Origin: Mycobacterium sherrisii
Lineage (GTDB): Bacteria; Actinomycetota; Actinomycetes; Mycobacteriales; Mycobacteriaceae
Assembly (NCBI RefSeq): GCF_002102355.1
Contig: NZ_LQPT01000082.1
Coordinates: 62,001-126,000 of the forward strand
DNA length: 64,000 bases
Reading direction: 5' to 3'
The notes below the pieces were generated by a model. The model had not been told where the DNA came from. It made no database searches and saw only the letters and a list, made by a program, of their open reading frames with translations. The position numbers were made by a program, and so were the translations under genes. Below, piece by piece: positions 9,444 through 20,097 of this stretch (its first letter is position 1; every line of letters starts with the position of its first letter).

Positions 9444-10235
9444 GTGAGTGCTGGGGGTGCCGCCCGCGCGCAGGGGACGGTCCCCCTGGTACCCGACGCC
9501 TGCCCGTCCTGGTTGCGGCCGCTGATGGACAACGTCGATCAGATCCCCGACGCCTACCGGCGCCGGTTGCCGCCCGACGTGCTGGCCATGGTGACCGCGG
9601 CCCGTGCGGCGGCCTCCGCCCAGCGCGACGAGCGCGAGGCCGCGGTGCTGGTGCTGTTTTCGGGTCCCCAGAACGGGCCCGCCGACGGCGGTCTTCCGGA
9701 CGACGCCGACCTGCTGCTCACCGTGCGGGCATCGTCGCTGCGGCATCACGCAGGTCAGGCGGCATTCCCCGGCGGGGCCGCCGACCCCACCGACAGCGGG
9801 CCCGTCGCCACCGCACTGCGCGAAGCCAACGAGGAAACCGGCATCGACGTCACCCGGCTGCACCCGTTGGCCACGCTGGAGAAGACGTTCATCGCGCCGT
9901 CACAGTTCCACGTCGTTCCGGTGCTGGCCTACTCGCCGGACCCCGGACCCGTCGCCGTCGTCAACGACGCCGAGACGGCGATCGTGTCGCGCGTTCCGGT
10001 GCGCGCGTTCATCAACCCGGAGAATCGTTTGATGGTGTACCGGGGTGACCTGGGCAACCGCTGGGCTGGTCCGGCGTTTTTGTTGAACCAGATGTTGGTT
10101 TGGGGCTTCACTGGCCAGGTGATTTCCGCGGTGCTCGACGTCGCCGGCTGGGCGAAGCCCTGGGGCAGCAACGACGTCCGCGAACTCGACGACGCCATGA
10201 GGTGGTTGGTCGGCGGGCAGGGCGGCGGCCGATGA
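9444..10235 (+). CDS. Nudix hydrolase, CoA pyrophosphatase type (Rv3672c type)
   Basis: 263 residues from GTG 9444, chosen because AGGAGG lies at 9433-9438; an in-frame extension further upstream overlaps the previous gene and is not conserved. The Nudix box reads GGAADPTDSG...REANEETGI. The preceding LLLTVRASSLRHHAGQAAFP matches the signature that marks CoA-diphosphate hydrolases. The predicted reaction is splitting CoA or acyl-CoA to phosphopantetheine and 3',5'-ADP. Its stop overlaps the marP start (ATGA), so the two are translationally coupled. Confidence 0.9.
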   Translation: MSAGGAARAQGTVPLVPDACPSWLRPLMDNVDQIPDAYRRRLPPDVLAMVTAARAAASAQRDEREAAVLVLFSGPQNGPADGGLPDDADLLLTVRASSLRHHAGQAAFPGGAADPTDSGPVATALREANEETGIDVTRLHPLATLEKTFIAPSQFHVVPVLAYSPDPGPVAVVNDAETAIVSRVPVRAFINPENRLMVYRGDLGNRWAGPAFLLNQMLVWGFTGQVISAVLDVAGWAKPWGSNDVRELDDAMRWLVGGQGGGR

Positions 10236-11434
10236 ACTCGATGACCCCGTCGCAGTGGCTGGACGTCGCCGTGCTGGCCGTCGCCTTCATCGCCGCGATC
10301 TCGGGCTGGCGGTCGGGGGCGGTGGGATCGCTGTTCTCGTTCGTCGGCGTGCTGCTGGGTGCCATCGCCGGGGTGCTGCTGGCGCCGCACATCGTCAGCC
10401 ACATCGCCGCACCGCGCGCCAAGCTGTTCGCCGCGCTGTTCCTGATTCTCGCGCTGGTCGTCGTCGGTGAGGTTGCCGGCGTCGTGCTGGGGCGGGCCGT
10501 GCGCGGCGCGATTCACAGCCGCAGCATCCGAACGGCCGACTCCGTCATCGGGGTGGGCGTGCAACTGGTCGTGGTCCTCACCGCGGCCTGGCTGCTGGCA
10601 ACTCCGCTGACACAGTCGAAAGACCAACCCGAACTGGCCGCCGCCGTCCGCGGTTCGCGCGTGCTCGCGGAGGTCAACGACGTCGCGCCGCCGTGGCTGA
10701 AGACGGTGCCCAAACGTCTTTCGGCGCTGCTGAATACCTCCGGGTTGCCCGCAGTGCTGGAGCCGTTCAGCCGCACCCCGGTGATCCCCGTCGAGTCACC
10801 GGATCCCGCCCTGGCCAACAACCCGGTTGTAAAGGCCGCCGCGCCCAGCGTCGTCAAGGTACGCAGCTTGGCGCCGAGTTGCCAGAAAGTGTTGGAGGGC
10901 AGTGGTTTTGTCGTCGCCCCGGACCGGGTGATGACCAACGCGCACGTGGTGGCCGGTTCCAGCAGCGTCCAGATCTACGCCAGCGGCAATCCGCTGGACG
11001 CGACCGTGGTGTCCTATGACCCGTCGGTCGACATCGCCATCCTGTCCATCCCGAACCTGCCGCCGCCCCCGCTGGCGTTCAGCGACACCGAGGCGAAAAC
11101 CGGCACCAGCGTGGTGGTGCTGGGATATCCCGGCGGCGGCAACTTCACCGCGACCCCGGCCAGGATCCGGGAGGCCATCAAGCTCAGCGGTCCCGACATC
11201 TACCGGGACCCCGCGCCCGTCACCCGCGACGTCTACACCATCAGAGCCAATGTGGAACAAGGCAATTCGGGGGGACCGTTGATCGACCTCAGCGGCCACG
11301 TGCTCGGTGTGGTGTTCGGCGCCGCCGTCGACGACCCCGACACCGGATTTGTACTGACGGCCGGCGAGGTCGAGAGCCAGATGGCCCGGATCGGCGACAC
11401 CCAGCAGGTCGGCACCGGCAACTGCGTCAGCTGA
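10232..11434 (+). CDS. marP: Membrane serine protease MarP (acid resistance)
   Basis: 400 residues: four predicted membrane helices in the first ~130 residues, then a periplasmic chymotrypsin-like domain. The catalytic triad is H238 (TNAHVV), D267 (SVDIAIL) and S346 (GNSGGPL), each three residues beyond the M. tuberculosis Rv3671c positions (H235, D264, S343). In M. tuberculosis it is activated by autocleavage at low pH and is needed to keep intrabacterial pH; one reported substrate is the hydrolase RipA. The cysteines in the protease domain can form the known regulatory disulfide. The 3' end overlaps the convergent ephE stop by 8 bases. Confidence 0.96.
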   Translation: MNSMTPSQWLDVAVLAVAFIAAISGWRSGAVGSLFSFVGVLLGAIAGVLLAPHIVSHIAAPRAKLFAALFLILALVVVGEVAGVVLGRAVRGAIHSRSIRTADSVIGVGVQLVVVLTAAWLLATPLTQSKDQPELAAAVRGSRVLAEVNDVAPPWLKTVPKRLSALLNTSGLPAVLEPFSRTPVIPVESPDPALANNPVVKAAAPSVVKVRSLAPSCQKVLEGSGFVVAPDRVMTNAHVVAGSSSVQIYASGNPLDATVVSYDPSVDIAILSIPNLPPPPLAFSDTEAKTGTSVVVLGYPGGGNFTATPARIREAIKLSGPDIYRDPAPVTRDVYTIRANVEQGNSGGPLIDLSGHVLGVVFGAAVDDPDTGFVLTAGEVESQMARIGDTQQVGTGNCVS

Positions 11435-12392
11435 TCATCGGTCCGTGCAGCTGCTCGAGGAACCTCGTCAGATGCTTGTTGACCTCCTCGGGCACCTCTT
11501 CATGGCTGTAATGTCCCGCGTCGGCGATCGACAGGTAGCGGCCCTGCGTCGCGAAGCGTTGGCTGCGGTTGATCGAATCGGCCAGCACATAGGGATCGCC
11601 GTCGCCGCGCAGGTGTAGCAGCGGCACCCCCAGCTGCCGGGACACCGATTTCATGAATCGCCGTCCCTCGCCGCGCAGCTGGCTGCGCACGGCCCAGCGC
11701 TGGTACTCCAGCGCACAGTGCGCCGCACCGGGAATCTGGATGGCCGTGCGCAGGTAACCGATGGTCTGTGAAAAGTCTTCGGAGGCAACCCATTTCCCGG
11801 AGCTGCGGCTGCTGACCAGTCGCTCGATCTCGGCTCCGTCGTGGCGGGTCAGCAGTCGCTCGGGCCACGCCGGCAACTGGTAGCGCAACAGGGTCGACAG
11901 CAGCGCGGACCCCTGATCGCGGCGCGTCAACGCCGAGCGCCGCAATGCGACGGGATGCGGCGAGCTGATCAGTGCGATCCCGCGCACCAGCCGTGAGTGC
12001 AGCAGCGCGGTGGTCCAGCAGGCCAGGCCGCCGTCGGCGTGACCGACCAGCGTCGCCGACGAATGTCCAAGCGCGCGAATGAGTCCGGCCGTATCACCGG
12101 CCAACGTCCAACCGTCGTAACCGCGCGGCGGCTTGTCGCTGCCACCGTAGCCGCGAAGGTCGACCGCGACGACGCGCGTGCCGGTCAGTCCGCGCAACTG
12201 GTGTCGCCAGGACCACCAGAACGAACCGAAACCGTGCAGCAGCATCACCAGCGGGCGCGCCGCCGCCGCGCCCGGCGCCTCGTGGCCGTCCGGGAGTGCC
12301 TCGACGACGTGGAAGCGAATGCCGTTGGCGTGCACGTCCAGATGCCGCCACGGGCCGTCGATACGCACCACCGACGGATCTGGTGCCGCCAT
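11427..12392 (-). CDS. ephE: Alpha/beta-fold epoxide hydrolase EphE
   Basis: 321 residues with the oxyanion-hole motif HGFG (53-56), the nucleophile elbow GHADGG with D120 in place of serine (as required for epoxide or haloalkane hydrolases), and a C-terminal DAGHYSHEE with the catalytic histidine. Substrate is unknown; the family opens epoxides to diols. The ATG directly abuts the TAG of the upstream membrane-protein gene (no spacer), so the two form one transcription unit, as Rv3669-Rv3670 do. Confidence 0.93.
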   Translation of the reverse strand: MAAPDPSVVRIDGPWRHLDVHANGIRFHVVEALPDGHEAPGAAAARPLVMLLHGFGSFWWSWRHQLRGLTGTRVVAVDLRGYGGSDKPPRGYDGWTLAGDTAGLIRALGHSSATLVGHADGGLACWTTALLHSRLVRGIALISSPHPVALRRSALTRRDQGSALLSTLLRYQLPAWPERLLTRHDGAEIERLVSSRSSGKWVASEDFSQTIGYLRTAIQIPGAAHCALEYQRWAVRSQLRGEGRRFMKSVSRQLGVPLLHLRGDGDPYVLADSINRSQRFATQGRYLSIADAGHYSHEEVPEEVNKHLTRFLEQLHGPMIS

Positions 12393-12935
12393 CTACCAGC
12401 CCGAGGGGTCCGACGGGGTGCCGTTGCCGGGCTGCGCGTGCTTCCCGGCGGCCTCGGTGAGCTCCTTGCTCCCCGGAGCGGCCTTCTCGTGGCCCGGGGT
12501 CAGCGCGGTGCGGGTCTCCTTGACCGACTCGATCGTTTCCTGCGGTCCCCGGATCCGCCGCACCTTCAGCCACCCCAGCAGCGCCAGCACCGCGCCGACC
12601 ACCACCATGAGCGCGAACACGATCAGGAAGGCCACCCAGCGCCACAACCAGTTGTCGAGCAACTCGGCGAGGAAGAAGAAGAAAAAGAAGGTGGAGTAGA
12701 AGAGCACCACCAGCGCCGCGATGAAGAAGACGCTGCCGGTGAGGCCCTTTTTGATGTCGCGGGTGATCTCGGCGCGGGCCAGCTCGACCTCGGCCCGCAC
12801 CAACGTAGACGCCTGCGCCGTCGCCTCTTTGATCAGCTCACCGATGGACGGCTCGCCGTTGCGGGCGTGCGGATCCGCCAACGGAATCGTGGTCAGGGTG
12901 CTCGGCACACCATTTTTGCGATCGACTTTGCTCAC
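12393..12935 (-). CDS. Phage-holin-superfamily-6 membrane protein (Rv3669 type)
   Basis: 180 residues from GTG 12935, supported by a GAGAGGA ribosome binding site; longer in-frame extension has no such support. An amphipathic helix (EATAQASTLVRAEVELARAEI) precedes two membrane helices, the first containing a run of six phenylalanines, and a basic-to-charged cytoplasmic tail. This is the layout of the Actinobacterial Phage_holin_3_6 (DUF1469) family, which is not a prophage gene; function is unknown. The phenylalanine run is encoded by a purine-rich tract on the + strand at about 12670-12694. Confidence 0.88.
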   Translation of the reverse strand: MSKVDRKNGVPSTLTTIPLADPHARNGEPSIGELIKEATAQASTLVRAEVELARAEITRDIKKGLTGSVFFIAALVVLFYSTFFFFFFLAELLDNWLWRWVAFLIVFALMVVVGAVLALLGWLKVRRIRGPQETIESVKETRTALTPGHEKAAPGSKELTEAAGKHAQPGNGTPSDPSGW

Positions 12936-13200
12936 AGACGGTCCTCTCCGCTCAACTGCCCCGGCCCGTCGTCGAGCCGTTGCACGGCCCGCATCGTCGC
13001 CGAGCCCGTTCGCTTCGTCGCGGCTTATGTTGCCATGTGCGGCGATGCCAGACGAGGCCAGCCGAGCGCGGCGCTCCGGCGCCATGCGGCCCGGTCAACG
13101 AGTCGCCGACGGCCATTCGCACAGCAAGAGGGGTGCCCGGGTGATCATTTAGACTGGCGCAGCTGTTCTCCGACGACCGGGCACCGATGGGGGTTACGCA

Positions 13201-13899
13201 TTGCAGAGAGCACATCGGTGCGTGGTGGCGGTACTGGTGGCCGTGCTCGCTTGTCAGCCCGGTCTGCCCGCAAACGTCGCGTCCGCTGACGACCGCGTTC
13301 CCATGGGTGGCGGCGCCGGCATCGTCATCAACGGGGACACCATGTGCACCTTGACGACGATCGGCACCGACGCCGCCGGGGAGCTGATCGGCTTCACCTC
13401 CGCCCACTGCGGCGGCCCGGGCGCGCAGGTCGCGGCCGAGGCCGCCGAGGCCCGCGGAGTGCTCGGCAAGATGGTTGCCGGCAACGACGCTCTCGATTAC
13501 GCCGTGATCAAGTTCGATCCGGCCAAGGTGGCGCCGGTGGCCAACTACAACGGCTTCGTGATCAACGGGATCGGTCCGGAACCCGTGTTCGGTCAGGTCG
13601 CCTGCAAGCAGGGCCGCACCACCGGCAACTCGTGCGGCGTGACGTGGGGTCCGGGGCAGGACCCGGGCACCATCGTCATGCAAGTCTGCGGCCGGCCGGG
13701 CGACTCCGGCGGCCCGGTAACCGTCGACAGCATGCTGGTCGGGATGATCCACGGCGCGTTCAGCGACAGCTTGCCCACCTGCGTCATCAAGTACATCCCG
13801 CTGCACACCCCGGCCGTGGTCGTCTCGTTCAACGCCGTCCTGGCCGACGTCACCGCCAAGCATCGGCCGGGCGCCGGATTCGTCCCGGTGCCGGTCTGA
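13201..13899 (+). CDS. Secreted chymotrypsin-like serine protease (Rv3668c type)
   Basis: 232 residues from a TTG start, the same length as the M. tuberculosis protein. A signal peptide ends near ANVASA (about residue 29). The triad can be read as H69 (TSAHC), D99 (ALDYAV) and S169 (GDSGGP). Paired cysteines around the histidine and in KQGRTTGNSCG support an oxidised, extracytoplasmic fold. It resembles alpha-lytic/streptogrisin-like proteases without a propeptide. It is convergent with acs; only 10 bases separate the stops. Confidence 0.92.
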   Translation: MQRAHRCVVAVLVAVLACQPGLPANVASADDRVPMGGGAGIVINGDTMCTLTTIGTDAAGELIGFTSAHCGGPGAQVAAEAAEARGVLGKMVAGNDALDYAVIKFDPAKVAPVANYNGFVINGIGPEPVFGQVACKQGRTTGNSCGVTWGPGQDPGTIVMQVCGRPGDSGGPVTVDSMLVGMIHGAFSDSLPTCVIKYIPLHTPAVVVSFNAVLADVTAKHRPGAGFVPVPV

Positions 13900-13909
13900 G
13901 CGCCGATCC

Positions 13910-15871
<1,962 letters not shown>

Positions 15872-15997
15872 TGGCTTTTCTCCTAACGAAGACCGGGGTT
15901 CAAGCTGGTCAGCCGTCTGCGAGCCTAGTCTTGCCGGTGGAATCCGCGCGCCGCAATTCGATGGCAAAGCATGTAGTCATAGCGGATAATCGCCGTT

Positions 15998-16561
15998 GTG
16001 CGGGAATTTCGCGGGCCGGGCGCGCGTAAACCAAGCCGCATCTTTGCCGCCGCCGCAACGAGTTACGCACTCGCCGCGGGGATCGGGACGCCCGCTCACG
16101 CGGTGCCGATCGAAAGCGGTGATCAGGCAGAGCCGTGTCGCTCCGAGCAGGTTACCGCGGCGGCCTCGCCGACTCAGGGCGCCGTCGGCCACCGGGCAAT
16201 CACCCTGACCTTCAGCCTTGCCGGCGGGGCGGAGCCATGCACGCTCACCGGCTATCCCGTCGTCGAGATGGGCGACCAGTGGCCGGAAGTTCGTGCCACG
16301 CCCACACCGCGCGGCTACATGGGCGGTTTGCCCGCCGGGGTCGAGGCGGCGCCGACGGTCACGCTGTCGCTGACCGGGCAGGGGCAAGCCATTGTCGAGG
16401 GGATGGCCGTCGACGGCCGCGGTGACCCATGCCCGACCTACACCGAGTTGCAGGTCAATCCGCCGAACACGGTCGTCGTGCTCCCGGTGCCGGCCACCAT
16501 CGAGGCCTGCGACGCGCAGGTGCATCCGGTGACCGCACTGGCCGCCGCCGAAGGTGACTGA
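15998..16561 (+). CDS. Secreted DUF4232-like protein
   Basis: 187 residues starting at GTG 15998. A basic N-terminus and hydrophobic core end in GTPAHA, a signal peptidase I-type site. The mature part has four spaced cysteines (EPCRS, EPCTLTGYP, DPCPTY, EACDAQ) and the CTLTGYP motif typical of DUF4232 beta-sandwich proteins of actinobacteria. Function is unknown. I do not recall an equivalent between acs and dppA in M. tuberculosis, so this may be a lineage-specific insertion. It is divergent from acs with 126 bases between. Confidence 0.82.
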   Translation: MREFRGPGARKPSRIFAAAATSYALAAGIGTPAHAVPIESGDQAEPCRSEQVTAAASPTQGAVGHRAITLTFSLAGGAEPCTLTGYPVVEMGDQWPEVRATPTPRGYMGGLPAGVEAAPTVTLSLTGQGQAIVEGMAVDGRGDPCPTYTELQVNPPNTVVVLPVPATIEACDAQVHPVTALAAAEGD

Positions 16562-16683
16562 AGGGGCTGAAGGAAGGCTCAGTCAGGGCTGCCGCGCGCG
16601 TAGTCGCGGCCTTAGTAGGAGCCCGATGGCACATCCAGCGGTGCTGCGCGGTCGGCCCGGCCGCAGGACCTAGGGTCGGGGTC

Positions 16684-18312
16684 ATGCGTGGAATGCGGGG
16701 CAGGGCGGCCTGGTCGGCTGCCGCCGTGGTTCTGCTGCTGGTCGGCAGCTTATCTGGTTGTGGGGGCGGCGCGCTGAGCCCCGAGTTGGTGGTGGTCAAC
16801 GGCGGGGAACCGCCCAACCCGCTGATCCCGACCGGCACCAACGACAGCCTCGGTGCGCGGATCCTGGACCGGCTGTTCGCCGGTCTGGTGTCCTATGACG
16901 CCGCGGGCAGACCCTCACCCGAGGTGGCGCAGTCGATCGAAACCAGCGACAACATCAACTACCGGATCGTGCTCAAACCGGGCTGGGAATTCACCGACGG
17001 CTCACCGGTGACGGCCCATTCCTTCGTCGACGCCTGGAATTACGGGGCGTTGAGCGCCAATGCCCAACTGCAGCAAGACTTCTTCCGTCCGATCGCCGGA
17101 TTCGACGACGTGGCCGGCCCGCCGAGCGACGGCAAACCGACCACGATGTCCGGGTTGCACGTCGTCAACGATTCGGAGTTCACGGTGCGGCTGCGGGCGC
17201 CGACCGTAGACTTCACGCTGCGGCTCGGGCACAGCGCGTTCTATCCGTTGCCCGCCAGGGCGTTTCGGGACATGGCGGAGTTCGGCCGCAATCCGGTCGG
17301 CAACGGCCCGTACCAGTTGGCGGACGGCCCGGACGGGCCGGCCTGGGAGCACAATGTGAAGATCGACCTGAAACCCAACCCGCGCTACCACGGCAACCGA
17401 AAACCGCACAACAAGGGCCTGCGATTCGAGTTCTACGGAAACCTGGACACTGCCTACGCCGACCTGCTGTCCGGCAATCTCGATGTCTTGGACACCATCC
17501 CGTCCAGCGCGTTGACGATCTACCGCCGCGACTTGGGCGGCAACTCGGCCAGCGGACCCGTCGCCGTCAGCCAGTCGCTCGACACGCCGTTGCGGTTGCC
17601 ACACTTCGGCGGTGAGGAGGGCCGGCTGCGCCGCCTGGCGCTGTCGGCGGCCATCAACCGGCCGCAGATCTGCCAGCAGATCTTCAACGGTACCCGCAGC
17701 CCGGCTCGCGATTTCACCGCCAACTCCCTACCGGGATACGATCCGAATATCCCGGGCAGCGACGCATTGGACTTCAATCCCGAACGGGCGCGCCAACTTT
17801 GGGCTCAAGCCGATGCGATATCGCCGTGGAGCGGGCGGTACGCCATCGCCTACAACGCCGACAGCGGCCATCAGGATTGGGTGGACGCGGTGGCCAACAG
17901 CATCAAAAACGTGCTGGGCATCGATGCGGTGGGGGTGCCCCAGCCCACTTTCGCGGGCTTGCGCACTCAGATCACCAACCGCACCATCGACACCGCGTTC
18001 CGGGCTGGCTGGATCGGCGACTATCCATCGATGATCGAGTTCCTCGCCCCGCTGTACGTCAGTGGCGCGGGCTCCAACGACGTCGGCTATTCCAGCCCCG
18101 ATTTCGACGCCGCCCTGGCGACCGCCGCGGCCGCGCCCGACCTGCGTGCCGCCGATGTACTGGTCAACGTGGCGCAGCGAATCCTGTTGCACGACATGCC
18201 CGCCGTGCCGCTGTGGTACTACATCGCGGTGATCGGGTGGTCGCCACAGGTCAGCGGCGTCACGGTCACCTGGAACGGGCTGCCCGACTACGAGAACATC
18301 GTCAAGGCGTAG
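16684..18312 (+). CDS. dppA: Peptide/heme ABC transporter, substrate-binding lipoprotein DppA
   Basis: 542-residue SBP_bac_5 family lipoprotein. The signal peptide carries the lipobox LSGC (23-26) with the acylated cysteine C26. The mature domain binds oligopeptides in general; in M. tuberculosis DppA (Rv3666c) has been reported to bind heme and to take part in heme acquisition. It is first of four overlapping genes, followed by dppB after 2 bases. A 122-base leader after the DUF4232 gene should contain the operon promoter. Confidence 0.94.
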   Translation: MRGMRGRAAWSAAAVVLLLVGSLSGCGGGALSPELVVVNGGEPPNPLIPTGTNDSLGARILDRLFAGLVSYDAAGRPSPEVAQSIETSDNINYRIVLKPGWEFTDGSPVTAHSFVDAWNYGALSANAQLQQDFFRPIAGFDDVAGPPSDGKPTTMSGLHVVNDSEFTVRLRAPTVDFTLRLGHSAFYPLPARAFRDMAEFGRNPVGNGPYQLADGPDGPAWEHNVKIDLKPNPRYHGNRKPHNKGLRFEFYGNLDTAYADLLSGNLDVLDTIPSSALTIYRRDLGGNSASGPVAVSQSLDTPLRLPHFGGEEGRLRRLALSAAINRPQICQQIFNGTRSPARDFTANSLPGYDPNIPGSDALDFNPERARQLWAQADAISPWSGRYAIAYNADSGHQDWVDAVANSIKNVLGIDAVGVPQPTFAGLRTQITNRTIDTAFRAGWIGDYPSMIEFLAPLYVSGAGSNDVGYSSPDFDAALATAAAAPDLRAADVLVNVAQRILLHDMPAVPLWYYIAVIGWSPQVSGVTVTWNGLPDYENIVKA

Positions 18313-18314
18313 CC

Positions 18315-19241
18315 ATGGGGTGGTATCTCGCGCGCCGGATCGCCGTGCTGGTGCCCGTCTTCCTGGGCGCCACGCTGCTGATCTACGGCATGGTTTTCTT
18401 GCTGCCCGGCGACCCGTTGGCCGCGATCGCGGGGGACCGGCCGCTGACACCGGCCGTGGCCAGCCAGCTGCGAGCGCGCTACCACCTCGACGACCCGTTC
18501 CTGCTGCAATACCTGCACTATCTGGGTGGCGTCCTGCACGGCGACTTGGGTCGTGCCTACTCCGGGTTGCCGGTCAGTTCCGTTATGGCGCATGCCTTTC
18601 CGGTCACCATCCGGCTGGCGCTGATCGCGCTGGTAATCGAGGCGGTGCTGGGCGTCGGGTTTGGCGCGATCTCCGGCCTGCGGCAGGGCGGAGTGTTCGA
18701 CGCGACGGTGCTGATCACCGGACTGATCATCATCGCGATTCCGATCTTCGTGCTTGGTTTTCTGGCTCAATTCCTGTTCGGGGTCAAGCTCGGCATCGCC
18801 CCGGTCACCGTCGGTGAACGGGCGACATTCGCCCGCCTGCTGCTGCCCGGAATCGTCTTGGGCTCAGTATCGTTCGCCTACGTGGTGCGGCTGACTCGAT
18901 CGGCGGTGGCCGCCAACGCACACGCCGACTATGTCCGCACCGCGCCGGCCAAGGGGCTGTCGCGGCCCCGGGTGGTGACCGTGCACATTCTGCGCAATTC
19001 GCTGATCCCGGTCGTGACGTTCTTGGGTGCCGACCTGGGGGCGCTGATGGGTGGCGCCATCGTCACCGAAGGGATCTTCAACATCCACGGCGTCGGCGGA
19101 GTGCTCTACCAAGCCGTCACCCGGCAGGAGGCACCGACCGTCGTGTCGATCGTGACGGTACTGGTGCTGATCTATCTGGTCACCAACCTGCTGGTGGATC
19201 TGCTCTACGCGGCGCTCGACCCACGGATCCGCTATGGCTGA
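18315..19241 (+). CDS. dppB: Dipeptide ABC transporter permease DppB
   Basis: 308-residue inner-membrane permease starting MGWYLARRIAVLVPVF, with six predicted helices. The inner-membrane component signature is visible as DYVRTAPAKGLSRPRV, the coupling helix that contacts the ATPase. The ATG follows the dppA stop by 2 bases; an upstream in-frame extension overlaps dppA and is rejected. The 3' end overlaps dppC by 8 bases. Confidence 0.95.
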   Translation: MGWYLARRIAVLVPVFLGATLLIYGMVFLLPGDPLAAIAGDRPLTPAVASQLRARYHLDDPFLLQYLHYLGGVLHGDLGRAYSGLPVSSVMAHAFPVTIRLALIALVIEAVLGVGFGAISGLRQGGVFDATVLITGLIIIAIPIFVLGFLAQFLFGVKLGIAPVTVGERATFARLLLPGIVLGSVSFAYVVRLTRSAVAANAHADYVRTAPAKGLSRPRVVTVHILRNSLIPVVTFLGADLGALMGGAIVTEGIFNIHGVGGVLYQAVTRQEAPTVVSIVTVLVLIYLVTNLLVDLLYAALDPRIRYG

Positions 19242-20097
19242 GCATTCCGGCTTCTGGCATGAAACCTGGCGAAAGTTGCATCGCCGACCCAAGTTCGTCG
19301 TTGCGGCCGTGCTGATTTTGCTGATCCTTACAGTCGCGCTGTTTCCAGCATTGTTCACCCACGCCGACCCCAGCTATGCCGACCCCAGCCAGAGCCTGCG
19401 CAGCCCGTCGGCGGCGCACTGGTTCGGCACGGACCTGCAGGGCCACGACATCTACGCGCGCACGATCTACGGGGCGCGGGCGTCGGTGACGGTCGGACTG
19501 GGCGCCACCTTGCTGGTGTTCGTCTTGGGCGGGACGCTGGGCGCGTTGGCCGGTTTCTACGGCGGGTGGATCGACGCCGTCGTCTCGCGTGTCACCGACA
19601 TCTTCTTCGGGCTGCCACTGCTGTTGGCCGCGATCGTGCTGATGCAGGTACTGCGCCACCGCACGGTGTGGACGGTGATCGCGATCCTGGCATTGTTCGG
19701 TTGGCCCCAGATCGCGCGCATCGCCAGGGGCGCGGTGCTACAGGTGCGGGCCAGTGACTACGTGTTGGCGGCTAAGGCGCTGGGGCTGAGCAGGTTTCAA
19801 ACGTTGCTTCGGCACGCGGTGCCGAATGCGGTCGGGCCGGTGATTGCGATGTCCACGATCACGCTGGGTGCGTTCATCGTTACCGAGGCCACCCTGTCCT
19901 ATCTAGGCGTCGGCCTGCCGACCTCGGTGGTGTCCTGGGGTGGCGATATCAACCTGGCCCAGACGCGGTTGCGGGCAGGCTCGCCGATCCTGTTCTACCC
20001 CGCCGGTGCCCTGGCGGTCACGGTGCTGGCGTTCATGATGATGGGCGATGCGCTGCGCGACGCCTTGGATCCCGCGTCGCAAGCGAGGCGGGCGTGA
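19234..20097 (+). CDS. dppC: Dipeptide ABC transporter permease DppC
   Basis: 287-residue second permease with an N-terminal helix, a periplasmic loop with HWFGTDLQGHDIYAR (a conserved DppC/OppC motif) and five further helices. The coupling signature is SDYVLAAKALGLSRFQTLLRHA. It overlaps dppB by 8 bases and dppD by 4, so all four proteins are probably made in a coupled fashion. Confidence 0.95.
   Translation: MAEHSGFWHETWRKLHRRPKFVVAAVLILLILTVALFPALFTHADPSYADPSQSLRSPSAAHWFGTDLQGHDIYARTIYGARASVTVGLGATLLVFVLGGTLGALAGFYGGWIDAVVSRVTDIFFGLPLLLAAIVLMQVLRHRTVWTVIAILALFGWPQIARIARGAVLQVRASDYVLAAKALGLSRFQTLLRHAVPNAVGPVIAMSTITLGAFIVTEATLSYLGVGLPTSVVSWGGDINLAQTRLRAGSPILFYPAGALAVTVLAFMMMGDALRDALDPASQARRA

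Noticed and set aside
7817-9532. 571-codon minus-strand frame across nth and the thioredoxin gene
   Set aside because: Shadow of two well-supported + strand genes; composition is typical of reversed GC-rich coding sequence.
12393-12935. Prophage holin
   Set aside because: The holin-superfamily name refers to a chromosomal actinobacterial family; no phage genes surround it.
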